Source of the DNA: MED-G105 sp039025235
GTDB taxonomy: Bacteria; Pseudomonadota; Alphaproteobacteria; Caulobacterales; Parvularculaceae
Direction of reading: 5' to 3'
Assembly (NCBI GenBank): GCA_039025235.1
Contig: JBCCOS010000009.1
Span: 62,001-126,000 of the forward strand
Length of the DNA stretch: 64,000 nt
The translations under genes and the position numbers were made by a program. The notes beneath the pieces are model-generated. The model worked only from the letters and a program-made list of their open reading frames with translations, had not been told where the DNA came from and did no database searches. Below, in pieces: positions 18,660 to 27,214 of this stretch. Position 1 is the stretch's first letter. Each line of letters starts with the position of its first letter.

Positions 18660-19667
18660 CTAAACGGACATTGAACGAAGGCAGGATGCTGCACTCATAA
18701 ATGCATCCTCGGCGTTAGGGCCAAGGCACCAATCACCAATCGCGAAGACTTTTCCATCACCTGTCTCCAAGAATGCCTTTCCAACCGGCTTCGATGCAAG
18801 AGCGTAAAGCCAACGATGGGCCGCCGCATAGGCCACATCCCGCTCCGATGGCATATAATCGTCCACCGCCAATGCGCCGAGTATTTCAGGCGTGAGGTCG
18901 CGAAGAACGTCCTCCCGCGTCGCATCGATGTGCGCTTCAGTCCATTCGGATGTGGTATGGGCCACATATGACGTGAGCGAACCAATGGCATCACGCTGTG
19001 GCTTTCCGGTATTGCAAACGACTTTTTCGATGTTCGCCGATGGCGCCAGAGCGTTTCGCCCTTTCACCTTTCCGTTGAGGGCGAGCATGACCGTCCAGCA
19101 TGCATGGTATTTCGCCAACGCGGCAGGTTGAGCGATCTCTGGAAACGCCGCGGCAATAACAACCGTCTGTGGCGCCGGCGCAGAAATGACAACACGGTCA
19201 AAAAGCGCCGAATGCTCCGCCCCTTCGCGATCGGTGTAAGTGACACCGACTTGCCCGTCTTCCATCGCAACCGACGTCACCGTTGCCTGCAGCTCGATGT
19301 CTAACTTATCTGTAAGCGGATGAAGCAGTCGGTTCATCGCAGGAATACCCACGAAACAAGCTGATTGCTCACCCGGATATAGGGCAGACCCGTCAGGCCA
19401 TTTGGCTGCTGCACCGCCTTTATCAAGGCTTTCAAGAAAATCTCGAAAGGCATTGCCGTCCGCATGGACCGCAGGCGCCCCATGGTCAAACTCCACTCCC
19501 TTGGCCTCACCCTCATCACGCACGCGCCGCGTCGACAAACGCCCTCCAACGCCGCGGCTCTTTTCAAAGACGCGAACTGTGTGGCCTTTCTCTACAAGAC
19601 CATTGGCAACAACAGCGCCAGAGAGCCCAGCGCCAATGACCGCCACAGACAGTGTTGATTTCGACAA
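18660..19667 (-). CDS. Renalase-like FAD-dependent oxidoreductase
   Basis: A 335-residue flavoprotein of the COG3380 group (NAD/FAD-dependent, renalase-like). The N-terminal dinucleotide fold is VAVIGAGLSGAVVANGL, followed by FEKSRGVGGRLSTRR, the family's GG-doublet motif. The FAD-contacting C-terminus reads KVFAIGDWCLGPNAEDAF. Characterised relatives oxidise aberrant dihydro-NAD(P) isomers, though the bacterial group is diverse and the substrate is inferred only. It is divergent from the TPP-riboswitch operon, and the methyltransferase gene follows it. Confidence 0.85.
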   Translation of the reverse strand: MSKSTLSVAVIGAGLSGAVVANGLVEKGHTVRVFEKSRGVGGRLSTRRVRDEGEAKGVEFDHGAPAVHADGNAFRDFLESLDKGGAAAKWPDGSALYPGEQSACFVGIPAMNRLLHPLTDKLDIELQATVTSVAMEDGQVGVTYTDREGAEHSALFDRVVISAPAPQTVVIAAAFPEIAQPAALAKYHACWTVMLALNGKVKGRNALAPSANIEKVVCNTGKPQRDAIGSLTSYVAHTTSEWTEAHIDATREDVLRDLTPEILGALAVDDYMPSERDVAYAAAHRWLYALASKPVGKAFLETGDGKVFAIGDWCLGPNAEDAFMSAASCLRSMSV

Positions 19668-19812
19668 ACGATGCTCCGATCAGAATGAGTTTTTTTCCAC
19701 GCCCAGGTTTTATGATAAGGTCTTATGATACCTGAAACGCGTCGGCAAATAACGCCTGCGGCAATCATCTGGTATTGCCCCTGCACCCCCAATTTGCTAA
19801 GCACACTTTTGC

Positions 19813-19932
19813 CGAGGGGCGCGGGCTGAACCCGCTGAGATCGCGTTTGCTTCTGTTTGCTGTTTTGGACTGCACCAGAAGCGCATCACGCGAGCACCCT
19901 TAGAACCTGCCCGGTTAGCACCGGCGAAGGGA
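19813..19932 (+). promoter_or_regulatory. TPP riboswitch (THI element)
   Basis: The conserved aptamer parts are in order: a GAGGGG P1 start, CTGAGA at 19835-19840 in the pyrimidine-sensing arm, then ACCCTTAGAACCTG, CCGGTTAGCACCGG, and the closing GCGAAGGGA, as in bacterial thiamin pyrophosphate aptamers. The long P3 arm (about 19841-19890) is of the extended type. The closing strand AAGGGA lies six bases before the ATG at 19939, so the aptamer's own 3' strand seems to be the ribosome-binding site. TPP binding would then block translation directly. The controlled genes are the DJ-1/PfpI gene and thiC. Confidence 0.93.
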
Positions 19933-19938
19933 CGGATG

Positions 19939-20607
19939 ATGAAAATTGGTTTTCTTGTATTTGATAGTGTAACGCAGCTCGACATGACGGGGCCTCTGCA
20001 GTTTCTGAGCAGACTCCCCGATGCCGACGCCATGACCATTGCCAAGGAGAAGCGTCTCATCGAGACCGATTGTCCCATGGCGATCATGCCCACACACGGG
20101 TTCGACGACGCGCCATCCCTAGACATGATTTGTGTGCCCGGCGGCTTCGGTGTTGTTCCGGCAATCCGCGACGCGGAGACCATCGATTTTGTGAAAACGC
20201 AAGGCGGGAACGCGGACTATGTGACATCAGTCTGCACGGGCGCACTGATCCTCGGTGCGGCGGGCCTCCTTACCGGCAAGCGCGCCACGACCCATTGGGC
20301 CTATACGTCACTCCTCCCCCTATTTGGAGCAACCCATGCACCGGGGCGCGTCGTGCGAGATGGCAACACCTTCACCGGCGGCGGCGTGACCGCGGGAATC
20401 GACTTCGCCCTTACCGTGGCCGCGGCCCTTCACGGCGATGACATGGCGCAGACAATGCAGCTCGGATTAGAATATGATCCGCACCCCCCTTTCAATGCAG
20501 GCACACCCGACACCGCGCCATCCACCATCCTCGATCAGTTGAACGATCGGTACGAAGCCCCTCTCATCGAAACCAAGGCGGCCCTAGAAGCGGCCCTCAA
20601 TCAATAA
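19939..20607 (+). CDS. DJ-1/PfpI family protein, isonitrile hydratase-like
   Basis: This 222-residue cytoplasmic protein has the class I glutamine-amidotransferase-like fold. The nucleophile elbow reads VTSVCTGALILGAAGLL, with Cys about residue 99 followed by Thr; an Asp in SVTQLDMTGP near residue 15 corresponds to the other conserved active-site position of isonitrile hydratases (InhA). The glyoxalase/chaperone-type Glu near residue 15 of DJ-1 is absent. ATG 19939 is preferred over the adjacent 19936 because of spacing from AAGGGA. The gene lies between a TPP riboswitch and thiC (24-base gap), so it is expressed when thiamin is scarce. Its role there is not known. Confidence 0.85.
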   Translation: MKIGFLVFDSVTQLDMTGPLQFLSRLPDADAMTIAKEKRLIETDCPMAIMPTHGFDDAPSLDMICVPGGFGVVPAIRDAETIDFVKTQGGNADYVTSVCTGALILGAAGLLTGKRATTHWAYTSLLPLFGATHAPGRVVRDGNTFTGGGVTAGIDFALTVAAALHGDDMAQTMQLGLEYDPHPPFNAGTPDTAPSTILDQLNDRYEAPLIETKAALEAALNQ

Positions 20608-20631
20608 TCACGCATCCAACGGGAGCCCTCC

Positions 20632-22518
20632 ATGAACAAGCACACCCCGCAGTCTGAGTTTAAAACACCGGAAGTCACGACGGGTCCCCTGCCCGCCTCG
20701 CGTAAGGTCTATGTCTCAGGCGATAAGTACCCTGACATTCGCGTGCCAGTGCGTGAGATTGATCTCCATGCAACGGCTGAAGAACCACCGGTCCCGGTCT
20801 ATGACCCATCGGGGCCGTATACGGATCCGAACGTGACCATCGATGTGGAGCGCGGTCTTGAGCGTTTCCGCACGGATTGGGTGAAAGACAGAGGCGGCGT
20901 TGAAGCCTATGACGGGCGGGACGTGAAGCCCGAGGACAATGGCGGCGCGACGGGTAAGTTTCTGGCGCGGTCCTTCCCTGTCAGTCATCAGCCCTTGCGC
21001 GGTGTCGGCAAAGAACCCATCACGCAGCTTGAGTTTGCCCGCGCGGGTATCGTCACCCGGGAGATGGAATATATCGCCATCCGCGAAAACCTCGGCCGCA
21101 AAGAGATGCTCGCAGGGGCCGAAGCGCAGCTGGAAAACGGCGAAAGCTTCGGCGCAGAAGTCCCGCCATTCATCACGCCAGAGTTCGTGCGTGACGAGGT
21201 GGCCCGCGGGCGCGCTGTTATCCCTGCGAACATCAATCACCCGGAAATCGAGCCAATGATCATTGGCCGGAACTTCCTGGTTAAAATCAATGCCAATATC
21301 GGCAACTCCGCCGTTGCCTCCTCTGTTGAAGAGGAAGTGGACAAAATGGTCTGGGCGACCCGCTGGGGCGCCGACACAGTCATGGACCTCTCGACGGGCA
21401 GAAACATCCACAACACCCGCGAATGGATCATCCGCAATAGCTCCGTGCCGATTGGGACGGTGCCGATTTACCAGGCCCTTGAAAAAGTGAACGGCGTTGC
21501 CGAAGACCTCACCTGGGAGGTCTATCGCGATACGCTGATCGAGCAGTGCGAACAGGGCGTTGATTATTTTACCATCCATGCGGGCGTGCGCTTGCCCTAT
21601 ATCCACCTCACCGCGGACCGTGTCACTGGCATTGTCTCGCGCGGCGGATCGATCATGGCGAAATGGTGCCTCGCCCACCACCGCGAAAGCTTTCTCTATA
21701 CGAACTTCGAAGAGATCTGCGAGATTATGCGGGCCTATGACGTGACATTCTCGCTGGGTGACGGCTTGCGCCCCGGCTCCATTGCCGATGCCAACGACCG
21801 CGCGCAATTCGCCGAGCTGGAAACCCTTGGGGAACTGACGAAAATCGCCTGGGACCATGGCTGCCAGGTGATGATCGAAGGGCCGGGCCACGTGCCCATG
21901 AACAAAATCAAAGTGAACATGGATAAGCAATTACGCGAGTGCGGCGAGGCTCCGTTCTATACGCTTGGCCCCCTCACGACCGATATTGCACCGGGCTATG
22001 ACCACATCACCAGCGGCATTGGCGCCGCAATGATCGGCTGGTTCGGCACGGCGATGCTTTGCTATGTGACGCCTAAGGAACATTTGGGCCTGCCCGACCG
22101 CGACGACGTTAAAGTCGGCGTTGTCACCTATAAGCTCGCCGCCCACGCCGCCGACCTCGCCAAGGGTCACCCGGCCGCGCAAATCCGCGACGACGCCCTC
22201 TCCCGCGCCCGCTTCGAATTCCGCTGGGAGGACCAGTTCAACCTCTCCCTCGACCCAGAAACCGCCCGCGAGTTCCACGACCAAACCCTTCCAAAAGAAG
22301 CCCACAAGGTCGCCCACTTCTGTTCCATGTGCGGACCAAAATTCTGCTCCATGAAAATCACCCAAGACGTCCGCGACTATGCGGATGGCTTGAGCGATAA
22401 TGAGAAGAAGGACCTAGAGCGGCTGTCCGAGGAGGGGATGAAAGAAATGGCGGAGAAGTATAGCGAGATGGGGAGCCAGTTGTATTTGGATGCAGACAAG
22501 CCCGTCGAAAAGGCCTAA
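20632..22518 (+). CDS. thiC: Phosphomethylpyrimidine synthase ThiC
   Basis: ThiC is a radical SAM enzyme that rearranges aminoimidazole ribotide into HMP-phosphate, the pyrimidine half of thiamin. The 628-residue protein has the family's N-terminal domain and barrel (NANIGNSAVASSVEEEVDKM, GADTVMDLSTGRNIHNTREW, DGLRPGSIADANDRAQF, EGPGHVPMNK). The C-terminal cluster motif is CSMCGPKFCSM, whose CxxCx4C cysteines hold the 4Fe-4S cluster. GGGAG lies upstream of the start. It shares the TPP riboswitch with the DJ-1/PfpI gene. Confidence 0.98.
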   Translation: MNKHTPQSEFKTPEVTTGPLPASRKVYVSGDKYPDIRVPVREIDLHATAEEPPVPVYDPSGPYTDPNVTIDVERGLERFRTDWVKDRGGVEAYDGRDVKPEDNGGATGKFLARSFPVSHQPLRGVGKEPITQLEFARAGIVTREMEYIAIRENLGRKEMLAGAEAQLENGESFGAEVPPFITPEFVRDEVARGRAVIPANINHPEIEPMIIGRNFLVKINANIGNSAVASSVEEEVDKMVWATRWGADTVMDLSTGRNIHNTREWIIRNSSVPIGTVPIYQALEKVNGVAEDLTWEVYRDTLIEQCEQGVDYFTIHAGVRLPYIHLTADRVTGIVSRGGSIMAKWCLAHHRESFLYTNFEEICEIMRAYDVTFSLGDGLRPGSIADANDRAQFAELETLGELTKIAWDHGCQVMIEGPGHVPMNKIKVNMDKQLRECGEAPFYTLGPLTTDIAPGYDHITSGIGAAMIGWFGTAMLCYVTPKEHLGLPDRDDVKVGVVTYKLAAHAADLAKGHPAAQIRDDALSRARFEFRWEDQFNLSLDPETAREFHDQTLPKEAHKVAHFCSMCGPKFCSMKITQDVRDYADGLSDNEKKDLERLSEEGMKEMAEKYSEMGSQLYLDADKPVEKA

Positions 22519-22548
22519 AGACATCATAGCAAGACCTGGGGGAGAAAC

Positions 22549-23835
22549 TTGCGTCGCCTAGCGAACTTCTTAAGGAAATTGGTCCATCCAGTCGTCGGTC
22601 ACAGTATAGGTCGACGACTTTGGCGCTGGTATCGAGAAGATTGGCCGCGTGTAAGGCCAATTCAGCATCTCCTTATTCCACCACGAAATGGGCGCGACCC
22701 GACTGAGCACTTTTTCCTTGGCGTTTTTCGTGTCGCCTTACTTTTGCTTGGGTTCTCGTTGCTAAGCGCCATCATCACCGATGCAATGCCGGGTGAAGGG
22801 GTATGGTTCCCCTACAGAAAAATATTCCCTGACGGATTACCGTCTGACTGGGACGGCGTTCGCTCTTTCGCTTTCGCCCTAGCTGGCATTGTCGGCGCCG
22901 TCTTTGGCCTCTTTCAACTCCACAACTCAGCTGCCCGGACGCGACTGAGTGGCGATGAAACACGCGTAAAGCAAGAGCAAGAACGCAATGAACGCTTCGT
23001 ACGCGCGGTGGAGCTATTGAGAGATGACGACGCATCGGTGCGCATGGCCGGTGTTTACGCATTGGAACGTTTAGCTCTTGAAAAAGATGCAAATTATGCG
23101 GCAACCGTGATAAAGGTTCTTTCAGGCTTCGTTCGTGAACGCACAACCAGAGGGAAGGACGAGCGGACCAAACCGGAACGAACCGATAAAGCCAATGAGT
23201 CGTGCAAAGATTACCATAAACGGCTCGATACCTGGCTCAACCAGCAAGAAAAACCAACAGAGCCAATCACCGCCGCCATGCGGGCCCTTGGCGCGATTTG
23301 GCAGGAAGAAAAAGGCATTAAAAAAGAAGCAGGGAACAAAGATAATTTCCACAAAAGATCGAGTGATGAACTAACCGCTATTACATTCGAAAATGCCATT
23401 CTTACGAAATTAGACGCACCCAATATCGATCTAAGCCGATGCGATTTTCGTAACGTAGCACTCGAACGCGCTAACCTCTGGGACGCCAACCTCGAAGGCG
23501 CTAACCTCTGGGACGCCAACCTCGAAGGCGCTAACCTCTGGGGCGCCAACCTCGAAGGCGCTAACCTCTGGGACGCCAACCTCGAAGGCGCTTACCTCGC
23601 GGGCGCTAACCTCAGGGGCGCAAATTTGACTGATGTCAAGAACCTCACCGAGGCACAACTCGAGGCTGCGGTTTGGCCAACAGGCGCTCCCCCCAAACTT
23701 CCATCAGCGTTTAACGCCGAAGTTTTCGATAAAGAGCCGTACACGGATCCGGACAATCCCGAGAGGCTCAAACCCCGCATGAATGGCCCTAGCGAAATTC
23801 AGACTAGAGCACGCCGCTCAACTGATAATCATTAG
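22549..23835 (+). CDS. Pentapeptide-repeat protein with two membrane helices
   Basis: This 428-residue protein of unknown function starts with TTG behind a strong GGGGGAG site. Two hydrophobic helices (about 55-76 and 105-124) are followed by a helical segment (about 150-181, VELLRDDDASVRMAGVYALERLA), a combination seen in many bacterial membrane pentapeptide proteins. A charged linker leads to the pentapeptide region (about 285-365), dominated by A(N/D)L repeats such as LEGANLWDAN, which should form a right-handed quadrilateral helix. Inside it, five DNA units of 30 bases are almost identical, which shows recent expansion. The gene follows thiC by 30 bases but is probably unrelated to thiamin. 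Confidence 0.85.
   Translation: MRRLANFLRKLVHPVVGHSIGRRLWRWYREDWPRVRPIQHLLIPPRNGRDPTEHFFLGVFRVALLLLGFSLLSAIITDAMPGEGVWFPYRKIFPDGLPSDWDGVRSFAFALAGIVGAVFGLFQLHNSAARTRLSGDETRVKQEQERNERFVRAVELLRDDDASVRMAGVYALERLALEKDANYAATVIKVLSGFVRERTTRGKDERTKPERTDKANESCKDYHKRLDTWLNQQEKPTEPITAAMRALGAIWQEEKGIKKEAGNKDNFHKRSSDELTAITFENAILTKLDAPNIDLSRCDFRNVALERANLWDANLEGANLWDANLEGANLWGANLEGANLWDANLEGAYLAGANLRGANLTDVKNLTEAQLEAAVWPTGAPPKLPSAFNAEVFDKEPYTDPDNPERLKPRMNGPSEIQTRARRSTDNH
23461..23610 (+). repeat. In-frame 30-base tandem repeat, 5 units
   Basis: Five head-to-tail units encode LE(R/G)ANLWDAN-type decapeptides. Units two and four are identical and units one and three differ from them by only one or two bases, so the third-codon positions have not drifted. 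This part of the pentapeptide helix has therefore expanded recently by slippage or recombination. Confidence 0.9.
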
Positions 23836-24118
23836 TGACAAAGAAGATACCTCGTGCCCTCGGAAACCTAAAGCCCGTTGACGCAGTATTTTCAGCAGCT
23901 CAGCCAACAACAAAACACCTCCGCGCTTGACCCCCACCCAAAACCCTGCTCCAAACGCGCTTCCGTAAGCGCGCTATCTGCCCGTCCAATCCGGGGGGTG
24001 GCGCAAATAACTTTAGTGAAGACAACTCTATCGCAGACAATTCTTTCGCAGAAACCATTCGCGGTTTTTGCCATTGATCATTGAGAAACGCGATTTTTAA
24101 TGAGGAGTGGGCTTGCCC

Positions 24119-25066
24119 ATGGGACGACGGCGTAAAAAGGGTCGGCCGGTGAATGGCTGGATTGTTCTTGATAAGGACTATGACGTGGGCTCGACCGAGG
24201 CGGTCGGCAAAGTGAAATGGCTGTTTCAGGCGCAAAAAGCGGGGCATGCAGGCACGCTTGACCCACTGGCGACGGGCATCTTGCCGATTGCGCTGGGCGA
24301 GGCGACCAAGACCGCAGCGCACGTGACCGATGCGCGCAAGACCTATCGCTTTACCGCCAAATGGGGCGAGACAACGTCTACGGACGATGCCGAGGGTGAG
24401 GTGATCAAACGCTCTGATGCGCGCCCCACCAGCGATGCCATCAATGACGTCCTTGCGCGCTTCACGGGCGAGATAGACCAAGTACCGCCCCAGTTCTCTG
24501 CTGTTATGGTCAATGGCGAGCGCGCCTATGATATCGCCCGCGAGGGCGAGACGGTGGCACTCCCTTCCCGTAAAATATCTGTGTACAGCCTTTCTCTCCT
24601 CGATACGCCCGATGCCGACACGGCCATCTTTGAGGCGGAGACCGGCAAAGGCGCCTATGTGCGGGCAATCGTGCGCGACATGGCAGTGGCACTCGGCACC
24701 TGCGGGCATGTGACGGCCCTCAGGCGTACCGCCGTTGGTCCGTTCAGGGAAGAAAACGCGATTACCATTGCCGAGCTTGAAGCCTATGAGGGGCCGGAGG
24801 CGCGCGAAGACGCATTAGCGCCAATCCATGAAGCGCTGTTACATATGCCCCAGGCCCCCATAGGCGGACCGGAAGCAGACAAGCTCCGCCGTGGGCAGCC
24901 CGCGATACTATCGCCAGCGGTGGCGCGGGGCGTCCGGGCCGGGGAAAGCGGCTTTTTATCGGCGGTTCTTGCCGTTGAAAATAACGCGCCGGTTGCCATC
25001 TGCGCCCTCGACGGCTTGAAGCTCAAACCGTCGCGTGTCTTCAATCTCGACACGGGAAATTTGTAA
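24119..25066 (+). CDS. truB: tRNA pseudouridine(55) synthase TruB
   Basis: TruB makes pseudouridine 55 in the T-loop of tRNAs. The 315-residue protein has the N-terminal GWIVLDKDYDVGSTEAV, the catalytic Asp in AGHAGTLDPLATG, the conserved Tyr in KTYRF and GAYVRAIVRDM. I chose the ATG at 24119 with TGAGGAG upstream; a GTG at 24107 would overlap that site. rbfA and infB, the usual upstream partners, are not here. The 283 bases before it hold only a perfect seven-pair hairpin at 23956-23973 without a T-tract. rpsO and pnp follow downstream. Confidence 0.97.
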   Translation: MGRRRKKGRPVNGWIVLDKDYDVGSTEAVGKVKWLFQAQKAGHAGTLDPLATGILPIALGEATKTAAHVTDARKTYRFTAKWGETTSTDDAEGEVIKRSDARPTSDAINDVLARFTGEIDQVPPQFSAVMVNGERAYDIAREGETVALPSRKISVYSLSLLDTPDADTAIFEAETGKGAYVRAIVRDMAVALGTCGHVTALRRTAVGPFREENAITIAELEAYEGPEAREDALAPIHEALLHMPQAPIGGPEADKLRRGQPAILSPAVARGVRAGESGFLSAVLAVENNAPVAICALDGLKLKPSRVFNLDTGNL

Positions 25067-25626
25067 GATGCCGATCAAACATGGTTGATACGGATTAACC
25101 ATGGACAAGTATCATGCGCCCTCAATGAACATTATCAAACGACGGACATCACCATAAACAACTGACACCCGTTGCGTTCGTACATATGCGACGGTGATCT
25201 TTAACCATGCGCCTCTCGCGGCATGATTGGAGAACCGATAAAAGCCTGCACCTCAATCAGAGTTTGCAAGCGGTTTCAACGCTCCCGCAATGCCGCTGAA
25301 ACGCCCCTGAGACGCTTTGGGCAAGCGGCATCGCATTAACCAACGGTCTTTTTTCTTTCAAGGTTTAGTGAGATTTCAGCGCGACTATTTCATTACCCCT
25401 CGCGAATGGATCCCCCTCTCCATTTGCTTCTTGAGGCCGTCGCTGCTTCCCCTCCCAGGCGACGGCCTCTTTTTTTAAGCCGCGAGCCCCGGGTGGACCC
25501 TGAATTTTGTTCCGAAGACGGGCGGGGGCTTGTGTCTTTGGCGTTGGTCGCTTACACCACCGTCAAACGGCCTGTGCTGGACGGCGTCCCGGCTGGGCTT
25601 ATTCATTGGCGCCGCGGAGAAAGAAC
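25067..25626. other. Long truB-rpsO intergenic region with leader
   Basis: This 560-base region has no convincing ORF. It holds the strong terminator at 25433-25476, then a leader of about 150 bases before rpsO. The stretch 25080-25430 has scattered short inverted repeats and AT-rich blocks and could encode a small RNA ending at the terminator, but no promoter can be pointed to. The rpsO leader may carry the S15 autoregulatory structure known in other bacteria; I cannot fold it reliably by eye. Confidence 0.4.
25433..25476 (+). terminator. Intrinsic terminator between truB and rpsO
   Basis: An 11-pair perfect stem (GAGGCCGTCGC/GCGACGGCCTC) with a 15-base loop is followed by seven T residues. 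It would end transcription from truB, or from a small RNA in the preceding 350 bases, and means rpsO has its own promoter or is reached only by read-through. Confidence 0.9.
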
Positions 25627-25896
25627 ATGTCTGTTACGCCAGAGCGTAAGTCCCAACTTATCAAAGAGTATTCGGTAAAAGATGGTGATACGGGATCCCC
25701 TGAGGTGCAGGTCGCGATCTTATCAGAACGTATCACCAATTTAACCGAACATTTTAAAGGCCACAAAAAAGACAATCACTCGCGTCGTGGTCTCCTCAAA
25801 ATGGTGTCGCAGCGTCGTCGCCTGCTCGATTATGTGCGCGGCAAGGATGAAGCGCGCTATAAGTCGTTAATTGAGCGTCTTGGCCTTCGCCGATAG
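25627..25896 (+). CDS. rpsO: 30S ribosomal protein S15
   Basis: S15 binds 16S rRNA early and organises the central domain of the 30S subunit. The 89-residue length is standard, and KDGDTGSPEVQVAILSERI, HKKDNHSRRGLLKMVSQRR and LLDYV are family signatures. The start at 25627 has GGAGAAAG upstream. pnp, the usual next gene, is displaced by an inserted dehydrogenase gene. Confidence 0.98.
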   Translation: MSVTPERKSQLIKEYSVKDGDTGSPEVQVAILSERITNLTEHFKGHKKDNHSRRGLLKMVSQRRRLLDYVRGKDEARYKSLIERLGLRR

Positions 25897-26311
25897 TGAA
25901 CTTGCGGTGCCATTCGCAAATCCACTTATCGATGCGTAACACGATCAACGCGTCCTCCTTTGACATTGGGAGCCTATCGCCTGCGATGTCGTCAATCGCG
26001 CGGTGTCTAATGACAATGTGGTCAAATTCGGGCGAACGAGACGCCAATAACTCAGGCTTTAGAAGCTTCTGTTTTGCCGCGCGGCGGTTTCGTTCACAGC
26101 CATATCGTCTAAGACAGTGTGGTGTCTGGCGAGCAGGCAGTGTATCTAATTTCCGTCGCATTTCTCAGAATAGCAATGCGTTTCTGAATAGGCCGGGTAG
26201 ACGACGCGGCGCGATGCGTATGATGAACCAAAAAGCGTCAACCGCCTGAGAAGCAACAATCGGGCTCACAACAGACCGACGAAAAGTGGAAAACAACCTA
26301 AGGGAGAAGAC
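25897..26311. other. Intergenic region between rpsO and the SDR gene
   Basis: This 415-base stretch has open frames on both strands (25896-26249 plus; 25796-26161 minus, running into rpsO), but neither shows a family I recognise, a convincing ribosome site or clear coding bias. It may be debris from the event that placed the dehydrogenase gene between rpsO and pnp. Confidence 0.35.
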
Positions 26312-27076
26312 ATGAAATTAGATGGACATACAGCGATCGTCACAGGCGGGGCATCCGGACTTGGCGAAGCAACCTCAAGGCTCTTTACTGAATCGGGCAT
26401 GAAGGTTGCGATTTGGGACATGAAAGAAAAAGAAGGCGAAGACCTGGCAAAAGAGTTGGGTGGCGTTTTTTGCAAAACTGATGTCTCTAGCGAAGAAAAT
26501 GTCAATGCGTCACTCGACAAGACGGCTGAAGCGGTTGGCACTGCGCGCGTTTTGATAAATTGCGCTGGCGTTCCATTTAGCTCTAAAACGTTCTCAAAAA
26601 AATATGGCCCTCACCCAGCGGCGGCATTCACCGCAGTATTTAATGTGAACCTCTTAGGGACGTTCAATTGTGTCCGCCTGTTTGCTCAAAGAGCAGCAGA
26701 GCTTGACGTTTTGGACGACGGCGAACGGGGCGCAATCGTCAACACAGCATCGGTCGCGGCAATTGAAGGGCAAATGGGTCAAGTGGCTTACACGGCATCA
26801 AAAGCCGGCGTGATGGGAATGACCATTCCGATATCCCGTGACCTCGCGGAATATGGCATTCGCTGTAATACAATCGCCCCCGGCGTTTTCGGAACGCCAA
26901 TGGGGAACATGATGCCAGATAAAGTAAGAGACTCATTGATTTCGGCAATGCCGTTTCCCAAACGGTTTGGGAACCCATCAGAGTATGCATCATTGGCGCT
27001 CGAACTTGTTAGCAACACGATGATGAACGGCGAAACCATCCGCATTGACGGCGGCATAAGAATGCAGCCGAAATAG
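26312..27076 (+). CDS. SDR-family 3-hydroxyacyl-CoA dehydrogenase (type II, HSD10-like)
   Basis: This 254-residue short-chain dehydrogenase probably oxidises 3-hydroxyacyl-CoA or 2-methyl-3-hydroxybutyryl-CoA with NAD in fatty-acid or isoleucine breakdown. The nucleotide-binding motif is VTGGASGLGEATS; an Asp at the end of the second strand (AIWDM) favours NAD. The active site has NTASVAA and the YTASK Tyr-Lys pair. The C-terminal IRIDGGIRMQPK closely resembles the end of HSD17B10-type enzymes. An AGGGAGAAG site precedes the start. Its own terminator follows, so it is an independent unit placed between rpsO and pnp. Confidence 0.9.
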   Translation: MKLDGHTAIVTGGASGLGEATSRLFTESGMKVAIWDMKEKEGEDLAKELGGVFCKTDVSSEENVNASLDKTAEAVGTARVLINCAGVPFSSKTFSKKYGPHPAAAFTAVFNVNLLGTFNCVRLFAQRAAELDVLDDGERGAIVNTASVAAIEGQMGQVAYTASKAGVMGMTIPISRDLAEYGIRCNTIAPGVFGTPMGNMMPDKVRDSLISAMPFPKRFGNPSEYASLALELVSNTMMNGETIRIDGGIRMQPK

Positions 27077-27095
27077 AAATATTTGGCTCATAGAA

Positions 27096-27123
27096 AACGC
27101 CGCCTTGAAAGGGCGGCGTTTTT
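27096..27123 (+). terminator. Intrinsic terminator after the SDR gene
   Basis: AACGCCGCC pairs with GGCGGCGTT across a seven-base loop and runs into a T-tract. It separates the dehydrogenase unit from pnp, so pnp's promoter must lie between this site and 27215 or transcription must read through. Confidence 0.88.
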
Positions 27124-27214
27124 ATTAGGCGGCTTGTTCAAACCGGAACAAACTGCAAATCTCGCGCCGAAGGCAATCCGTGCACGGCGCTTACCGTACG
27201 AAAGAAAAGAACAT

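Noticed and set aside
20716..21930. Long minus-strand frame of about 400 codons opposite thiC
   Set aside because: It is exactly antisense to the highly conserved thiC gene, has no recognisable domain, and arises from codon bias in GC-rich coding DNA.
23461..23610. Tandem 30-base units as a CRISPR array
   Set aside because: There are no spacers; units are contiguous and code in frame for pentapeptide repeats.
25796..26161. Minus-strand frame of 121 codons overlapping the 3' end of rpsO
   Set aside because: No family, no good ribosome site, and it would need to end inside rpsO; noted only as possible debris.
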